Shown here one piece after another: positions 1-33,234 of a stretch of 64,000 bases of DNA. The stretch comes from Larus michahellis (lineage: Eukaryota > Chordata > Aves > Charadriiformes > Laridae). Location of the stretch: contig NC_133917.1 in NCBI RefSeq assembly GCF_964199755.1, positions 3,169,501 to 3,233,500 on the forward strand, in the 5' to 3' direction. A program made the position numbers and the translations under genes. Below the pieces are notes generated by a model that was not told the DNA's origin, made no database searches, and worked only from the letters and a program-made list of their open reading frames with translations. Each line of letters opens with the position of its first letter. The first letter of the stretch is position 1.

Positions 1-295
1 CGTTGGCTGGAAATCCCTCCGCTGCGTCCTCCTCTCCCCTCTGCTGGGATCACAGCCTCTCCCGAGTACACCATCGCCACTAACAAGGGGAATATTCAAC
101 GTTAAGATCTGCTGAAGAGGATTCCCGGGGAGATGAATGCAGGGAATGAGACACCCCCCCCCCCCCCCCCCGCCCCCAGACGCTCCTCTGGGGCTGGGGG
201 GAGTATAAGCTTGGGCAGGCCTCGGCACTCGGTTCCCACCCCCCTACGCCACGGCTAACCCTTGGCAGCAAACGGCGAGAGACTCCCAACACCTC
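1..295. other. Flank downstream of ACVR1B, no gene seen
   Basis: No splice-consistent coding sequence was found. It contains a C18 run (154-171) followed by G and more C. By synteny the next gene to the left would be TAMALIN, but nothing of it is visible. Confidence 0.5.
154..177. repeat. Poly(C) tract
   Basis: C18 followed by G and C5. Confidence 0.97.
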
Positions 296-313
296 ACGTG
301 AATAAAACAAACT

Positions 314-319
314 TTTAAT
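314..319 (-). terminator. Candidate ACVR1B poly(A) signal (ATTAAA)
   Basis: The minus strand reads ATTAAA here, followed by a T/G-rich stretch, as expected of a cleavage site near 295-300. I saw no canonical AATAAA on the minus strand between here and the stop codon. Confidence 0.4.
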
Positions 320-1579
320 AATGTACAGCAGAAATCGACAGCCTCGTTTTTATATTAAACAAAAGATTTCCTATATTACATTGTATTTACATTTGCATAC
401 TGAAGAGGTAAAGTGTCTAAGTGGCTATTTTACAGTCCGTTTCTAATAAAATATACAAAACCAAACAAATAAAAGGGGCAGATAAGTACCAAGAGATCTG
501 TTCTGAAGCCAGCGTACCACGGGTTCACCCTGCGCCACAGACGAGAAGCACGAGCTCCGACCCTCCGCCTCTCCCCAGCACCATTCGCCCCCCAGCACCC
601 CACATCCCCCCCCTCCTCGTCCCCAGCTGCGACGGTGGCCTCTTCTCCTCAACTGCCCGTAATGGGGCATTTTTCCCCGGCTGCTGCCGCCACCTCGGAG
701 CCGGGCACATTCCTACGTTTGCTACTGGTCAGCTACGGACGCACTGCACCTCCCCGGCACAGGGTTGCATGAAAAGTGCTGTGTAAATGCTACATAGTCA
801 GCGTTCCTACCACGGATCCTCCTCGGTTTTGACTGCCTGGCGATGGCGTCTCTCTACTCAATGAGGCTTCTCTCTTATAGGGGATTCCCTGTCGTCCTGC
901 CCTCACCCCTTCGGACCTTCTCCGGCCCGAAACCGCTCCGCTCGGCCGTTTGGTTTAGCGCTGAGGCAGATGCGTGTGTGGCTACAGTTGGAGGGGCAGG
1001 GGGAGCGAGTCAGTGCAAGTCACGTAGCTGACAGCGTCCTCGTGGAGACCCCGCGCCGTTAACGGGGACGGGAGACTCGTACTGGGAAACCGGAGCCCGC
1101 AGCGCCGGCGGGGCGGGGGGAGCGCGCGGCAGACGTACCTACCGGCGTGATGGGCTTTCCTATGGCAGTTTATGTCACAGTCGTTAAGAATTTGTCCCCA
1201 ACCCGACAGGGTCCTGTCAGAGCAGCTGGAGAGTCTGTAGGGTGAAGCGCCCACCACCTCGGTTTCTAAACACAGAAGGGTTCGGTTAAGGGACGTACGG
1301 TTCTGCGGACACATGGGAACCTGGGGCTGAGATCCGAGGCTGGACAAAGGGGGAAGGGAAGGGAAAGCCGGACGCTGATGAGGCGTACACTGCTCCCACC
1401 TCGGCGCCGCACTGTCCCACCCCAAACTCCACGGGCGGAGGCAAAATGGCTCCAAACACGAGGCAAAGACACAACTCCTCACTTTACACAACGTCACAGA
1501 CAGGTAGGGAGTCTCGTAGGGAGTCTCGGGGAAGACGGACACACGGACGGATACACAGACAGCAAGAACAGAGTGTTTC

Positions 1580-1605
1580 AAAAAAAAAAAAAAAAAAAAA
1601 AAAAA
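1580..1605. repeat. Poly(A) tract in the ACVR1B 3' UTR
   Basis: A26 on the plus strand, which is poly(U) in the ACVR1B transcript. Confidence 0.97.
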
Positions 1606-3459
1606 GAAAAAAAGAAACAAACCCAAAAGTTAACCCCGGCGCCCGGAGCAGAGATGAAACCTCACCTTACAGAGCAGGCGCAAGGTTTGAGTAGAAACAG
1701 TTCCAGTGTAAATCGAGCTGTGTGCATTCGTTGGTTGTTCATTTTTTTTTTTTTTTTTTTGCAGCGATTTCTTTACAAACAAACAGGTCAAGAGGTAATA
1801 ATCATAGATTGTTTTTCTTCTCTTATAAAGAATTAACAATATTAAAAAAAGTTAAAATCCAGACCCTCCCATAAAATAATAATAATAATTAAAAAAAAAA
1901 TAAAATCAAAACTACTCCAGTTAAAATTTATGGCTTCAGAGTTATACACCGTAGATACTGACCTAACCACCAAACAACCGGCACTTCCCAGATTGCCTTT
2001 AATGCTGCCATCAGCACGACAGACTCCGGCCTCAGCTACTCCCGTTTTTGCTGGGCCCAACTGCAGACAACAGTCAAACCAACCCGATGACTTCAAACCG
2101 TGATTCGGCATTTCATCGAAAGAAAATTCATGCAGTTCCCCCCACCCCCACAAGTTATACACAGCCACTTCCAGATTATGAGATATTTATATATGTATAT
2201 TAAAAAGAGATGGGACTTCCAAACCCACACCCCGCTGCCGGGTGCCCCTTGGGAGGTGGGAGAACACCCCGGCTCTGCCCTGAGCGGCCACGAGCGTGCC
2301 TGGATGGTGACCCCGGAATCGCGTTCCGACCAGGAGGGTCTCCTGCAGTTCCCCACCGCCCCATCTCCTTCCAGCCGGGCAGCTCCTGCTCTACCTCTGA
2401 CACACAGCTCGGCTCCGGGGCAGCTCCCCAGCCCCTGGTCTCCCTTTCCACCCTACAAAGAATTACAAACCCCAGGGGGTCAAGACAAAAAAAAAACAAC
2501 CCCAAAACAACTGGATTCCAGGAGTGAAGTCAGTTCCTCATTTGTTTTGTCTTTAACAAAAACAAAAAAAAAAGAAAAAAAAGGGAGGGGGTGGCAGTGA
2601 GGCAACCTGATGGGAAGTTCCTGCAGCCGGCGTAGGGACGGCGAGGCCACGGCACCCATCGGAGAGCTAAGGATCTGGTTTTAAGCAGCCCGTCCAAGCC
2701 AGACAATGCTCACGACTCGACAAGGAGAGCACCAGCGCGCACAGCTCAAAAAAAGGACACTCTAGATTTGCACATGCACAGAAAGCACGAACAGAGATGA
2801 GCCACCCTACGGGCAGACACTGCACGTCTACGGAAGGAGATGAACAGGCACGGGGGACACGCGCACCTCGCGCATGCAAACACCACTGCGCACACTGACA
2901 GCCAGTCAGAGTTCTGGGTTTTGACTTCGAATCTTTCAAGCTTAAGAAAAAGGAGGGAAATGGTTTCGTGAAGCTGATAAACTGTTCAGGCTCAGCCTCT
3001 CAGAAGGGAGCACCATTTGTTTTGCAAATGCTTTTTCTGCGTGAACGTGCCAGTCCCTGGAAAAATCCTCAGAGTACGGCAAGAAAACCTTCCTTTTCCC
3101 TTCCCACTCCCAGCACCCCCGGCCTCAACCACTGCCAAGGGGCGCACCGCGCGTGCTGAACTTTACAGGGATTTCCGTTAAAGAAACAAGAGTTACGATC
3201 ATGGCTGAGATCCCTCAGGTTAAGTCCCTCTCAAGCCTTCACACTGTCAGGAGGTGATCATAAAAGGTTTCGGATTGTTTCATACCCAAGCAGGGCGGAG
3301 AGCAATTCAATAGGCTCCGTCACCCCGCCGAGCAGCCCATAGGTCAACGCTGTCTGGTTGGTAGCAGTAGATTGGGCAGAAACACGAGGTAGGCCTCCGT
3401 CACACGTCTACTCTAGCATGGCAGCTTCTGTGCAGTTTCCTCCTGCTGGGGCTCAGCGC

Positions 3460-19440
<15,981 letters not shown>

Positions 19441-19630
19441 GGCGAGCGCCGCGGCCTCGGTGCGAGCGGCCGCCAGCGCCTGCGGGAGGGGCGAGCGCCG
19501 GCGCGCGGCCGCGGGGCGGGGCCAGCCTTAAAGGGGACGGAGCGGCCTAAAGGGGAGGGCGCGGCGGCGGCGGGTCGGCCGGCAGGGAGCGGGGCTGGGG
19601 CCGGGGGGGGAAGCCTGCGGGGTAGGGGGG

Positions 19631-19634
<4 letters not shown>

Positions 19635-19683
<49 letters not shown>
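19635..19683. repeat. (GT)24 microsatellite upstream of ACVR1B
   Basis: About 49 bp of uninterrupted GT lies roughly 195-240 bp upstream of the ACVR1B start codon. Alternating purine-pyrimidine tracts can form Z-DNA, and this one borders the promoter. Confidence 0.97.
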
Positions 19684-19684
<1 letters not shown>

Positions 19685-19689
19685 ACGCG

Positions 19690-20300
19690 GGGGGGTGGGC
19701 ACCCCCAAAAACCCCGGACAAGGAACCCCAAAACCCCGGTCACGGCACCCCGAACTTGGACTCAGCACCCCAAACCCCGGGCGGAGCCCCAAGCTGAGCA
19801 CCCCTAACCCCGGGGCAGGGCACCCTGATCCCCGGGCTGAGCACCCCAAATCCGTCAGGGCACCCCGAGCTCCAGATTGAGCGCCCCAAACCCCGGACTG
19901 AGCACCCCAAATCCGGAAGGGCACCCCAAACCCCGGACCGAGCACCCCATACCCCGGGCAGGGCACCCCGAACCCCAGATTGAGCACCCCAACTCCCGGA
20001 CTGAGGACCCCAAATCCGACAGGGCACCCTGAGTCCCAAGCTGAGCACCCCAAACCCTGGGATGAGCACCCTGAGTCCCAGGCTGGGCCCCCCAAACCCC
20101 GGGCTGAGCACCCCGGGCCCCCTGAGCCTGGGCTGAGCACCCCAAACCTCGCATTGAGCACCCTGACCCCAGGCTGAGCACCCCAAATCCCAGGCGGGGC
20201 ACCCGAAATTTGGACTCGCCACCCCAAGCCCTGGGCTGAGCGCCCCAAATCCTGGGTCGAGCACCCCAAGCCCCTGGCAGGGCACCCCGATCCCTGCCCT
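19690..20300. repeat. Minisatellite between ACVRL1 and ACVR1B
   Basis: About 610 bp of degenerate tandem units of roughly 20-22 bp is built on CTGAGCACCCCAAACCCCGG. Minus-strand units carry GGGG-TTT-GGGG blocks, so the strand that both genes are transcribed as has high G-quadruplex potential. The array fills most of the space between the end of ACVRL1 and the ACVR1B promoter. Confidence 0.93.
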
Positions 20301-20602
20301 GTGCAACCCTCACCCCGCTGCCAGCAGCTGCCCTTTGCTGACCGGTTTCTCCCAGTCCCTAACTGGGAGCGGGACACAAAGGCAGGACCAAGACCCAACA
20401 ACATGCTGGGAACAAACGGGGATGTTCTGGGAAAGGCTGAGGTCCAACTGGGGCTGAAACCCCACAGTGGCCATGCTCCCCCTTCCTCCCCGGGGGGTTC
20501 GCCCTCGCAGGGCAAACCCCAGGAAGTGGGGGGGCTGGTAGCCGCAGTCCCCCCGTGTGCAGCCGGGCACAGGGAGAGGGTTGGCAGGGGGCTGGATCCA
20601 GG
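20301..20602. other. Short intergenic segment after ACVRL1
   Basis: No gene-like sequence was found. It lies between the minisatellite and the distal poly(A) signal of ACVRL1. Confidence 0.5.
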
Positions 20603-20608
20603 TTTATT
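20603..20608 (-). terminator. Distal ACVRL1 poly(A) signal (AATAAA)
   Basis: The minus strand reads AATAAA about 1.1 kb after the ACVRL1 stop codon. It is an alternative to the signal at 20762. Confidence 0.5.
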
Positions 20609-20739
20609 GCGGGATCTGGTGACGCCGGAGCGATACACGGCAGCTACGTGGTGTTGAAGCGATGAATTCAGCCATGCAGAAGCACCGGGGTCTCATCCTG
20701 CCACCTCGCCCGCTGCCCCATGGAGGTTTGGCAGCTGTT

Positions 20740-21708
20740 AAGCGATAAAATAGCTTTACACTTTATTAAATATATTAAATCTTAATAATTAAATAATTAT
20801 GGAGTAAGGCGCAAAGCTGGTTCTGCTGAACATCCCGGTCCTGTCTGACCAGCCCCGAATGTGGGGTGGTTTTCGGGATGGTGGTGAGCGGTGCGGGCTG
20901 GAGCTGGCCGCAGGGTGCACCAAAATGGCCTGGAAAACACCAAAATGTTGGAAAAACCCAAAAGAGCTTGGAAAGGGGGACTTCTGGGGAAGGATCAGGC
21001 CACCATGGCCACCGTCTCGGTGTGTCCCTGTGGCACGGGGGATGCTCAGACCCTTCTCGGTGCCGGCAGCTCCTCATCCTGAGCAGCCCCAAGATGCGCC
21101 GGGGTGCGGATCCAGCCCAGCCCGGGGGATGCTGCCCTCAGACCACCCCCTTTCCCAGCCAAACCCAGACCTCCTCCGGCGAGAGGCGCGCCGGGCACTG
21201 CGGGCCCGTCGGGGAATTCCTGCCGCCGCCACCGCCGAGCCTGCGGCATCCCCGCTGCCGACGCGCCGGGCAGGCAGGTTTGGGCAGCACCCGCTGCCGG
21301 GTGCCGCGCCGGGCGCCGGTGATGGGTGGGTGCTCGGCCGGGCTCGGGGGCTGCGGCAGGGGATGGTGCCGGCTCCGGTGCCTGCTCGTCCATCGGCCGT
21401 GGCGTCTGGCCGGGGGGCTTGGGTGGGCCCCAGGCGGCCCTGCTGCCATCCCCGCCAGGCAGGCGAGACGGGCCGGCGTCAGATGACAGATCTGGGGGGT
21501 ATTTTTATAGCCGAGCTGGAAGATTCCTCCCTTGCTTCCCCCCCCCCCCCTATTTTTTCCCTTCTTGCAAATTAAAAACGCTCCAAGAAAGGGTGGGAAA
21601 GGTGGGGGCTGCGAGCAAAACCCCCTCCGTGACTGGGAGCCATCCCGGCATTGGCTTCGCTGCTGTCCCCGGTGCAGCCCGCGAGTGGCTCCGGCGCGTT
21701 CCCAGCGC
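20740..21708 (-). other. ACVRL1: Probable ACVRL1 3' UTR
   Basis: The segment runs from the stop codon to the proximal poly(A) signal. It is GC-rich with no continuing frame of interest. The left end depends on which poly(A) signal is used. Confidence 0.6.
20762..20767 (-). terminator. Proximal ACVRL1 poly(A) signal (AATAAA)
   Basis: The minus strand reads AATAAA inside an AT-rich block (20755-20805) in otherwise GC-rich DNA. It would give a 3' UTR of about 0.96 kb. Confidence 0.65.
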
Positions 21709-27953
<6,245 letters not shown>

Positions 27954-27957
27954 CGTC

Positions 27958-30900
27958 CTGGGGGAGCAGAGGGGTGAGAGACAGCCCCACACTGCACCCT
28001 GCAGCTCCCCACGGCCCCCCACGGCCCCCCGAGGGGCTCATTGCCGGGCTGGGGGTGGCCACAGGGGTTTTGGGAAAGAAGCGGGGGGCCGGCGGGGAGG
28101 GCGAGGGCGATGGTAGGATGTGTTGCTTCCAAGCGGAGTTCGGCCCCGGACGTCCCGGGTACAGCCCTTCCTGAGAGCAGAACCCCGGGACCTCCCGGGC
28201 TCAGGGGACCTCCCGACCATGGCACGGAGACACCGTGCACAGCCCCGCAGCGCTCGGGAGCGCACCGTTAATGGGGACCTCACCACGTCCATGCCACCCC
28301 AACATCCTTCCTTTATCCCAGACATCCGTGTGCCGGCATTTCCCACCATTCCTGTGGATCCCACGCTGCGTAACCACAGCCAGCAAGCCGACCCCATGGG
28401 TTCGGCAGCAATGGCGAGCAGGGTGATGCCATGGCACTGCCGGACATGACAGCTTTGGCAAGACTCGTGCCATGGGACAGAGCTCAAAGCCCCCCCGTCA
28501 CAGTGCACCCCCCGCTGGCACCAGAGCCACGGTCCGGGGCTCGGCCCTTGGGGGGGCTTTTCTATGGACCTTATCGACGATGCAAGCAGAGGCAGCCAAA
28601 AATTCCCCTGCTGTGCCTTTGTGGGAAGTTTTGCCGTTTTTTCTCTGTTGGTTTTTTTTTTTTTTTTTCCTTCTAAAAGAACCATTTCTGCCAAGGCAAA
28701 CACGGCGGAGCCGGTGCTGCCCTCCACCCCTCGCCCCGCCGGCATCGCTGCCCCTTTCACATGGTTGAGAGCTCGGCCGGCGGCAGCCGGGGCTCCCCAG
28801 CCCCTCCTCGGCTCATTCTTCGCGGTTCCCGACATAAACACGCCAAAGTCTCCGTTTCCTGCAATTGAAGGAGCCCTGCCCAGGGCCGCCGGGACAGGAA
28901 TCAAGATTGTTTAGATTCTGGCCTTGATGGGGAAGCGAAGTCACGCAAGCCTGGCCCTCGAGAGCATGCACGGACGTGGCTGACCCAGGCAGGCTCTGGC
29001 TGTGGCGTAAAATGGGCTTTTCCTCCCCAAAATAGCTCTCTTGGTTGTTGCTCGTGGGGAGGAAACGGCGACCGGGTCCTGGGGCCGGAGGGCAGGAGCG
29101 GGGTCTGGTCCTGCGTGCCCCGTGCCAGGAGCGATGGCCGGGCTGATCTCCGGTGAAGCGGCAGCTGGTCCCTTGGCTGGCCTGGGATCAGCTTTATTTT
29201 AAAAAATAAACTTCCCCGGAGTCGGGGTTCTGCTCCCTGAGCCTCCAGGATGCTCCCAGGCACAGCACTTCTCCTTGCAGCCCTGAGAACTACGAAACGC
29301 ATCTTTTTAAAGGGAAGCTGAGACTCCCGGGTGGTGAATTCCCTCCTCGGGGGCACTTCCAAAGAATCCCGAGCCGTTCAGTCGGCTGGGGGATGTTTGC
29401 CATGAAACACAAAGCAGTCGAGGCCTCCCCCCAAGCTTTGCTGTACATGCGACAGCCCCGCACAGATTTTCCGTGCTAACCGAGAGCAAACCTTAACCCA
29501 GAGCCGTCCCCGGCGTCCTGTAGGAGAAATTTCCCAGGTGCTTCTGTCAATGGGTCAAACCAGCCCTTGTGTCCCCATCCCTGTCCCCAACCTCCCTCCT
29601 GCCTCTCTCGCACCGGAGCTGCAGTGCACGCACCCTCCAGAGCACCTTCCCCAGCCCGCCTGGGGGCTGAGGGTGAGTCACGTTGCCGTGTTGCATCTTT
29701 CCATCCTTTGGGATTTGCAGCAGCGTCAGGAGAGGGAAGAAAAAAACCCCCAATTTAAACCTCTCAGGCGGGGCATGGGCGCTGGCAAAGCATCTGGGAG
29801 CAACAGGCAGCTGTGCCGCGGTGACGGCTGGGGGGGTCCGGAGCGAGAGCCAGCCCTGGGGAAGGGGAATTTCCCTGTGCCCCCATGGAGAGAAAAGCAA
29901 AGGGGCTGTTGAGGGGAGACGGAGCAGGAGGCGGCAGGAGCCCGGGGAGGGGATGGCTGGGCTGGGCACAGTCCTCAGGGACATGAAGATGGCTGGAGGA
30001 TCCCTTGCCCTTACTGGGGTGGCTCGGCGGAGCTTTGCAAGCCTGGCGCTTCTGCCCTCCCCTGCAGTTTCTGCTGCTCCCGGGGGGAGGTTTGGCCGCA
30101 GGACGTGGCTCGTGACTCAGTTCCCCTGTGTCGCCTTTTTGAAGGCAGCCGGACACGGTGGAGACCCTTGTGCCACCCGGCCGGGCAGTGCCGGCGCTGG
30201 CTGGGGGGACGCAGGGCATGTGCCAAACACCGACAGCACTGGCTGCGATGCGAGGGGCTGGATGGACACCGCATCCGAGTGGGCAAAGGCTCTGCCACGG
30301 ACTCCCAAGGCTTCAGCTTGGTTTCAGGCAAGGGACGGAGGTTTTCCTCCCTGCTGCCCATACTGCAGGGTCACCACGCACGTAGCAAAGCCGTTTGCGT
30401 CCCCTGGACCCTCCGGTGCAGCTGGCGCAGGAGGGACGGATGCAACGCTCAGCTCGGGTGGGCTGCGCTGCCCCGGCCCCTCTCACACCCATGGGCATCA
30501 CTGTGCCGTAAACGAGGGACGCAACAAGAGCAGCAAACCCGGCTCGCACCCGCCTTCATCTCTTGGCGAGGCAGGAAAGCGGGGCTGGGGTCGCACACAG
30601 CTCCTCGTGCAGAGCCGGGACGAGGGGAGCGATCCTGCCCCAACCCTGCCCAGGGCTTGAACGCTGCCGGTGGGACAGAGTCCCCACGGCACCAGCTTCG
30701 CTTTAGGCACTTTGTTCTGAAAACGGAGCCCCTGCAGCAGCTGTTTGTCTCTCCCTCGCCCACTCCTCCTCCGAGGGACCCGGCGTTCGGCTTTGCAGAA
30801 GGGCTACGTCGGGGTGGCGCGTCCAGTGGCGTCGCTGCCATCGGTGCCCCACCACCCTTGCTCCAGCCCCTGGCCAGTGGAGCCGTCAACTTTCACTCAT

Positions 30901-31222
30901 TTTACTCACGCCTTTCCAAAATACACCCAAATTCTCCATTTCCCATGTCAGCTCTGGGTTTTGGTAGCGGCCGCATATTGTTTCATTTCTTTCACAAGCA
31001 CCTGGGGATGGATCCTGCTACTACCGCACTGGTGTAAATCCAGACTTAAGCTCCCGGCTCTGCCAGAGCCCCAATTCCAGCCTCCCTGACATCAACCCCG
31101 GCGTCCCACCGAACGCGAAGGAAACGGGGCCAAATCCTGATTTCGGCTGCGCTAGGTTAAATCGGGAGGGAGGCGCTGAGCTCGGGGCAGCCTCAGACCC
31201 TGCCAGCACCCGGCGCTTCCCC
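27958..31222. other. ACVRL1 upstream region or first intron
   Basis: No coding exon is supported. If the candidate first exon is right, this is intron 1. It contains a T-rich run at 28651-28669. Confidence 0.5.
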
Positions 31223-31228
31223 ACTCAC

Positions 31229-31350
31229 CTACAGCATCCGCGTCCTGCGGGCGCCCGCGGCACTGCCCAGCCCCAGCGAGGCTCTCCTGTCCCAGGCTCA
31301 GCGGGGGCAGCTCCACTCCGTGCCGTGCGCCCCGGCTTGAAGGAGCTTCA
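31229..31350 (-). other. Candidate non-coding first exon of ACVRL1
   Basis: The minus strand shows a perfect donor (TAG then GTGAGT, 31228-31223) after a CpG-containing GC-rich segment, about 3.3 kb upstream of the first coding exon. A first non-coding exon is required by the acceptor at 27958. An upstream acceptor-like CCCACATCCAG near 31528 would instead make this an internal exon. The right end is a guess. Confidence 0.3.
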
Positions 31351-33234
31351 TGGGGCTGCTCCCCTCCCACCGCCCATCCCGGCACCGCAGGGGCTCCCGC
31401 AGCTGCAGTGTCGCCCGTCCCGGTGGGGGAACGTCTCCGTCCTCGTCCCCGTCCCAGACCCAGGGGCTTGGCTGAGCGGCCCCGTTGTCCGAACGCAGCC
31501 GCTTGGCAAGCGTTCTGTGGTCTGGATGTGGGAGAAGTCAAAAAAATGTTTCTTATTACTGCCTCTTCCTGCCTGGCTTCTCTCCACCACTCCCAGCTAA
31601 TAAAGCATTTCCTATTGCTGAGCACACATCCACGGCCAGCCTCCCTTCCTCCCGCACACCGGGCCCCAGCTCCATCCTGGTTGCCCTCCCTTGGCCCGTT
31701 CCTCCCGCCCCTGGCCTTCACCGGACGCTTTCCCTCCCCACTTTCATGGCTTTCAAGGCAAACCCAAGCCCTCGGTGGGGGCACGTGCATCATGTCTCCT
31801 TCCCCGAGCATCTAAAGGCCTTTGGCAGAGAGGCGGCCGGTTGCTTTGATGGTCCTGGGGGTGGGAATGGTCTGGAGAGATGCTGTGGGAATGACCTTGA
31901 CGTTGCGGGAATGACCTTGACATGCTTGGCCATCCCTCCCGCTCCAGCATCCCGCCCTCACAGGGATGGGAGCACCACGGCAGGGCTAAGGGGCTCCCCG
32001 GTTATTCGGTGTTGGCCACAACTTCCCAGCGGGACTTTCAGGCTGGAGGGCAGGGGCTGGGTGTCTCCCAGGGTGTAACACGGCATTGGGGGGTGCCGCC
32101 GCATCGTCACCCCATCAGGGATGCTCGCCCCAGCTGCGGGCATGGAGCAGGGCTGGGGTGGGCCAAGGGGGTTTGCTCAGTGCCTCCTGCCATCACGTCC
32201 CTGCTGACCCCCACCATGGCCCTTGGGATGCTGCAGCAGCGGGCGCTGGGACACGGGTGGCGGGGCCGCTCCCACGGGGGGAGTCTGGGCACTTCCCGCT
32301 CCCCCAGGACACATGGTGCCGCCGGGGCTGCGGGCAGAGGAAGTGCCGCTTCCCCTTTTGCGGCTTCGGGTTCATTTTCTTTCAGCCACCCCGCTCTCGG
32401 CAGCTTCGAGCTCCTCCCGCTCCCCTCCTCACCCTCCAGCGCCTTCCCAAGCCCCATCCCTGCCTTTCTCCCGGCTGCCGCCCCGGCACGATGACCACCT
32501 CCAGTGGGCAGGGGGATGCAGCCAGAGCAGGCAGCCGGCAGCGTGTGGGCTAACATCGCTGCCTCTTTCCTAACGAAGTTACAGGGCCTGATTTACCTCT
32601 CTGTTCCCCGTTGCATCACCAGCCACAGTTGCACCATGAACCCAATCGGCCCCCGCCGCCACCCCGTGCCGGGGGAGCGGGGGCCGGCTGCGGAGCTTTG
32701 AGGTCTTGTTGGCCGCCTCTCCCCGGCTATCGCCCATGATCTAGGAAGTTTAAACAAACAAAAGCACAAAACCAGGATAAAACATGAAGGACCTTCATGC
32801 GTGACCTTGCCCGTGCCGGGGCCGGGAGGTTTGCGGAGCCGGCGCAGGGGAAACGGGCAGTTTCCATCAGATAGGAGCCGCCCGGGAGGAAGCCGGTGCC
32901 TGCAGATGCCTTATCGCCATGACCATCTTTGCTCCGGCATGTGGGTCCCAGTGATCTGACCGGCGATCGGCCCCTCCCGAGGTTATTCCTGGATGGCTCC
33001 TGTGTCCCAGCTGCCTTCCACAGGCACAGGCGCACGGTGGGCACCGGCACCCCACCTTTATGGCCACTGGCAAGAGTGTCCCCGGGCAGCTGAGCACGCC
33101 GCCTCTCCAACGAGGGCTGGTGCCGGCTGCTTCAGTCCCTGGATTTTCATCTTCCAAATGGGACAGGTCCATATTTTAACAATGATCATCACCGGGGGAA
33201 TAACCACTTGCTGAAAAACTTCTAAAAGTTGCCA
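31351..33234. other. Upstream flank of ACVRL1
   Basis: GC-rich, with no gene-like sequence. The segment before the CR1 copy at 33.2 kb holds only the duplicated receptor site described separately. Confidence 0.5.
31892..31920 (-). promoter_or_regulatory. Duplicated TCAAGGTCA site upstream of ACVRL1
   Basis: TGACCTTGA occurs at 31892-31900 and again at 31912-31920, exactly 20 bp apart, within a short tandem duplication. The minus strand reads TCAAGGTCA, the consensus for ERR and NR5A (SF-1/LRH-1) receptors. It lies about 0.6 kb upstream of the candidate ACVRL1 first exon. Confidence 0.4.

Larger units (their letters stand above)
296..3459 (-). other. ACVR1B: Probable ACVR1B 3' UTR
   Basis: About 3.2 kb follows the stop codon with no further exon signal. 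It is AT-richer than the rest of the window and carries long homopolymers: A26 at 1580-1605, T19 at 1742-1760, and A-rich runs at 1876-1905 and 2484-2582. The right end is fixed by the stop. The left end rests only on a variant poly(A) signal near 314, so the length is an inference. Confidence 0.55.

Noticed and set aside
1-300. Search for TAMALIN at the left edge
   Set aside because: No PDZ or other recognisable exon is visible.
19547-20638. A 363-residue minus-strand open frame and others in the ALK1-ALK4 gap
   Set aside because: Translation of the degenerate minisatellite and of (GT)n; no conserved domain.
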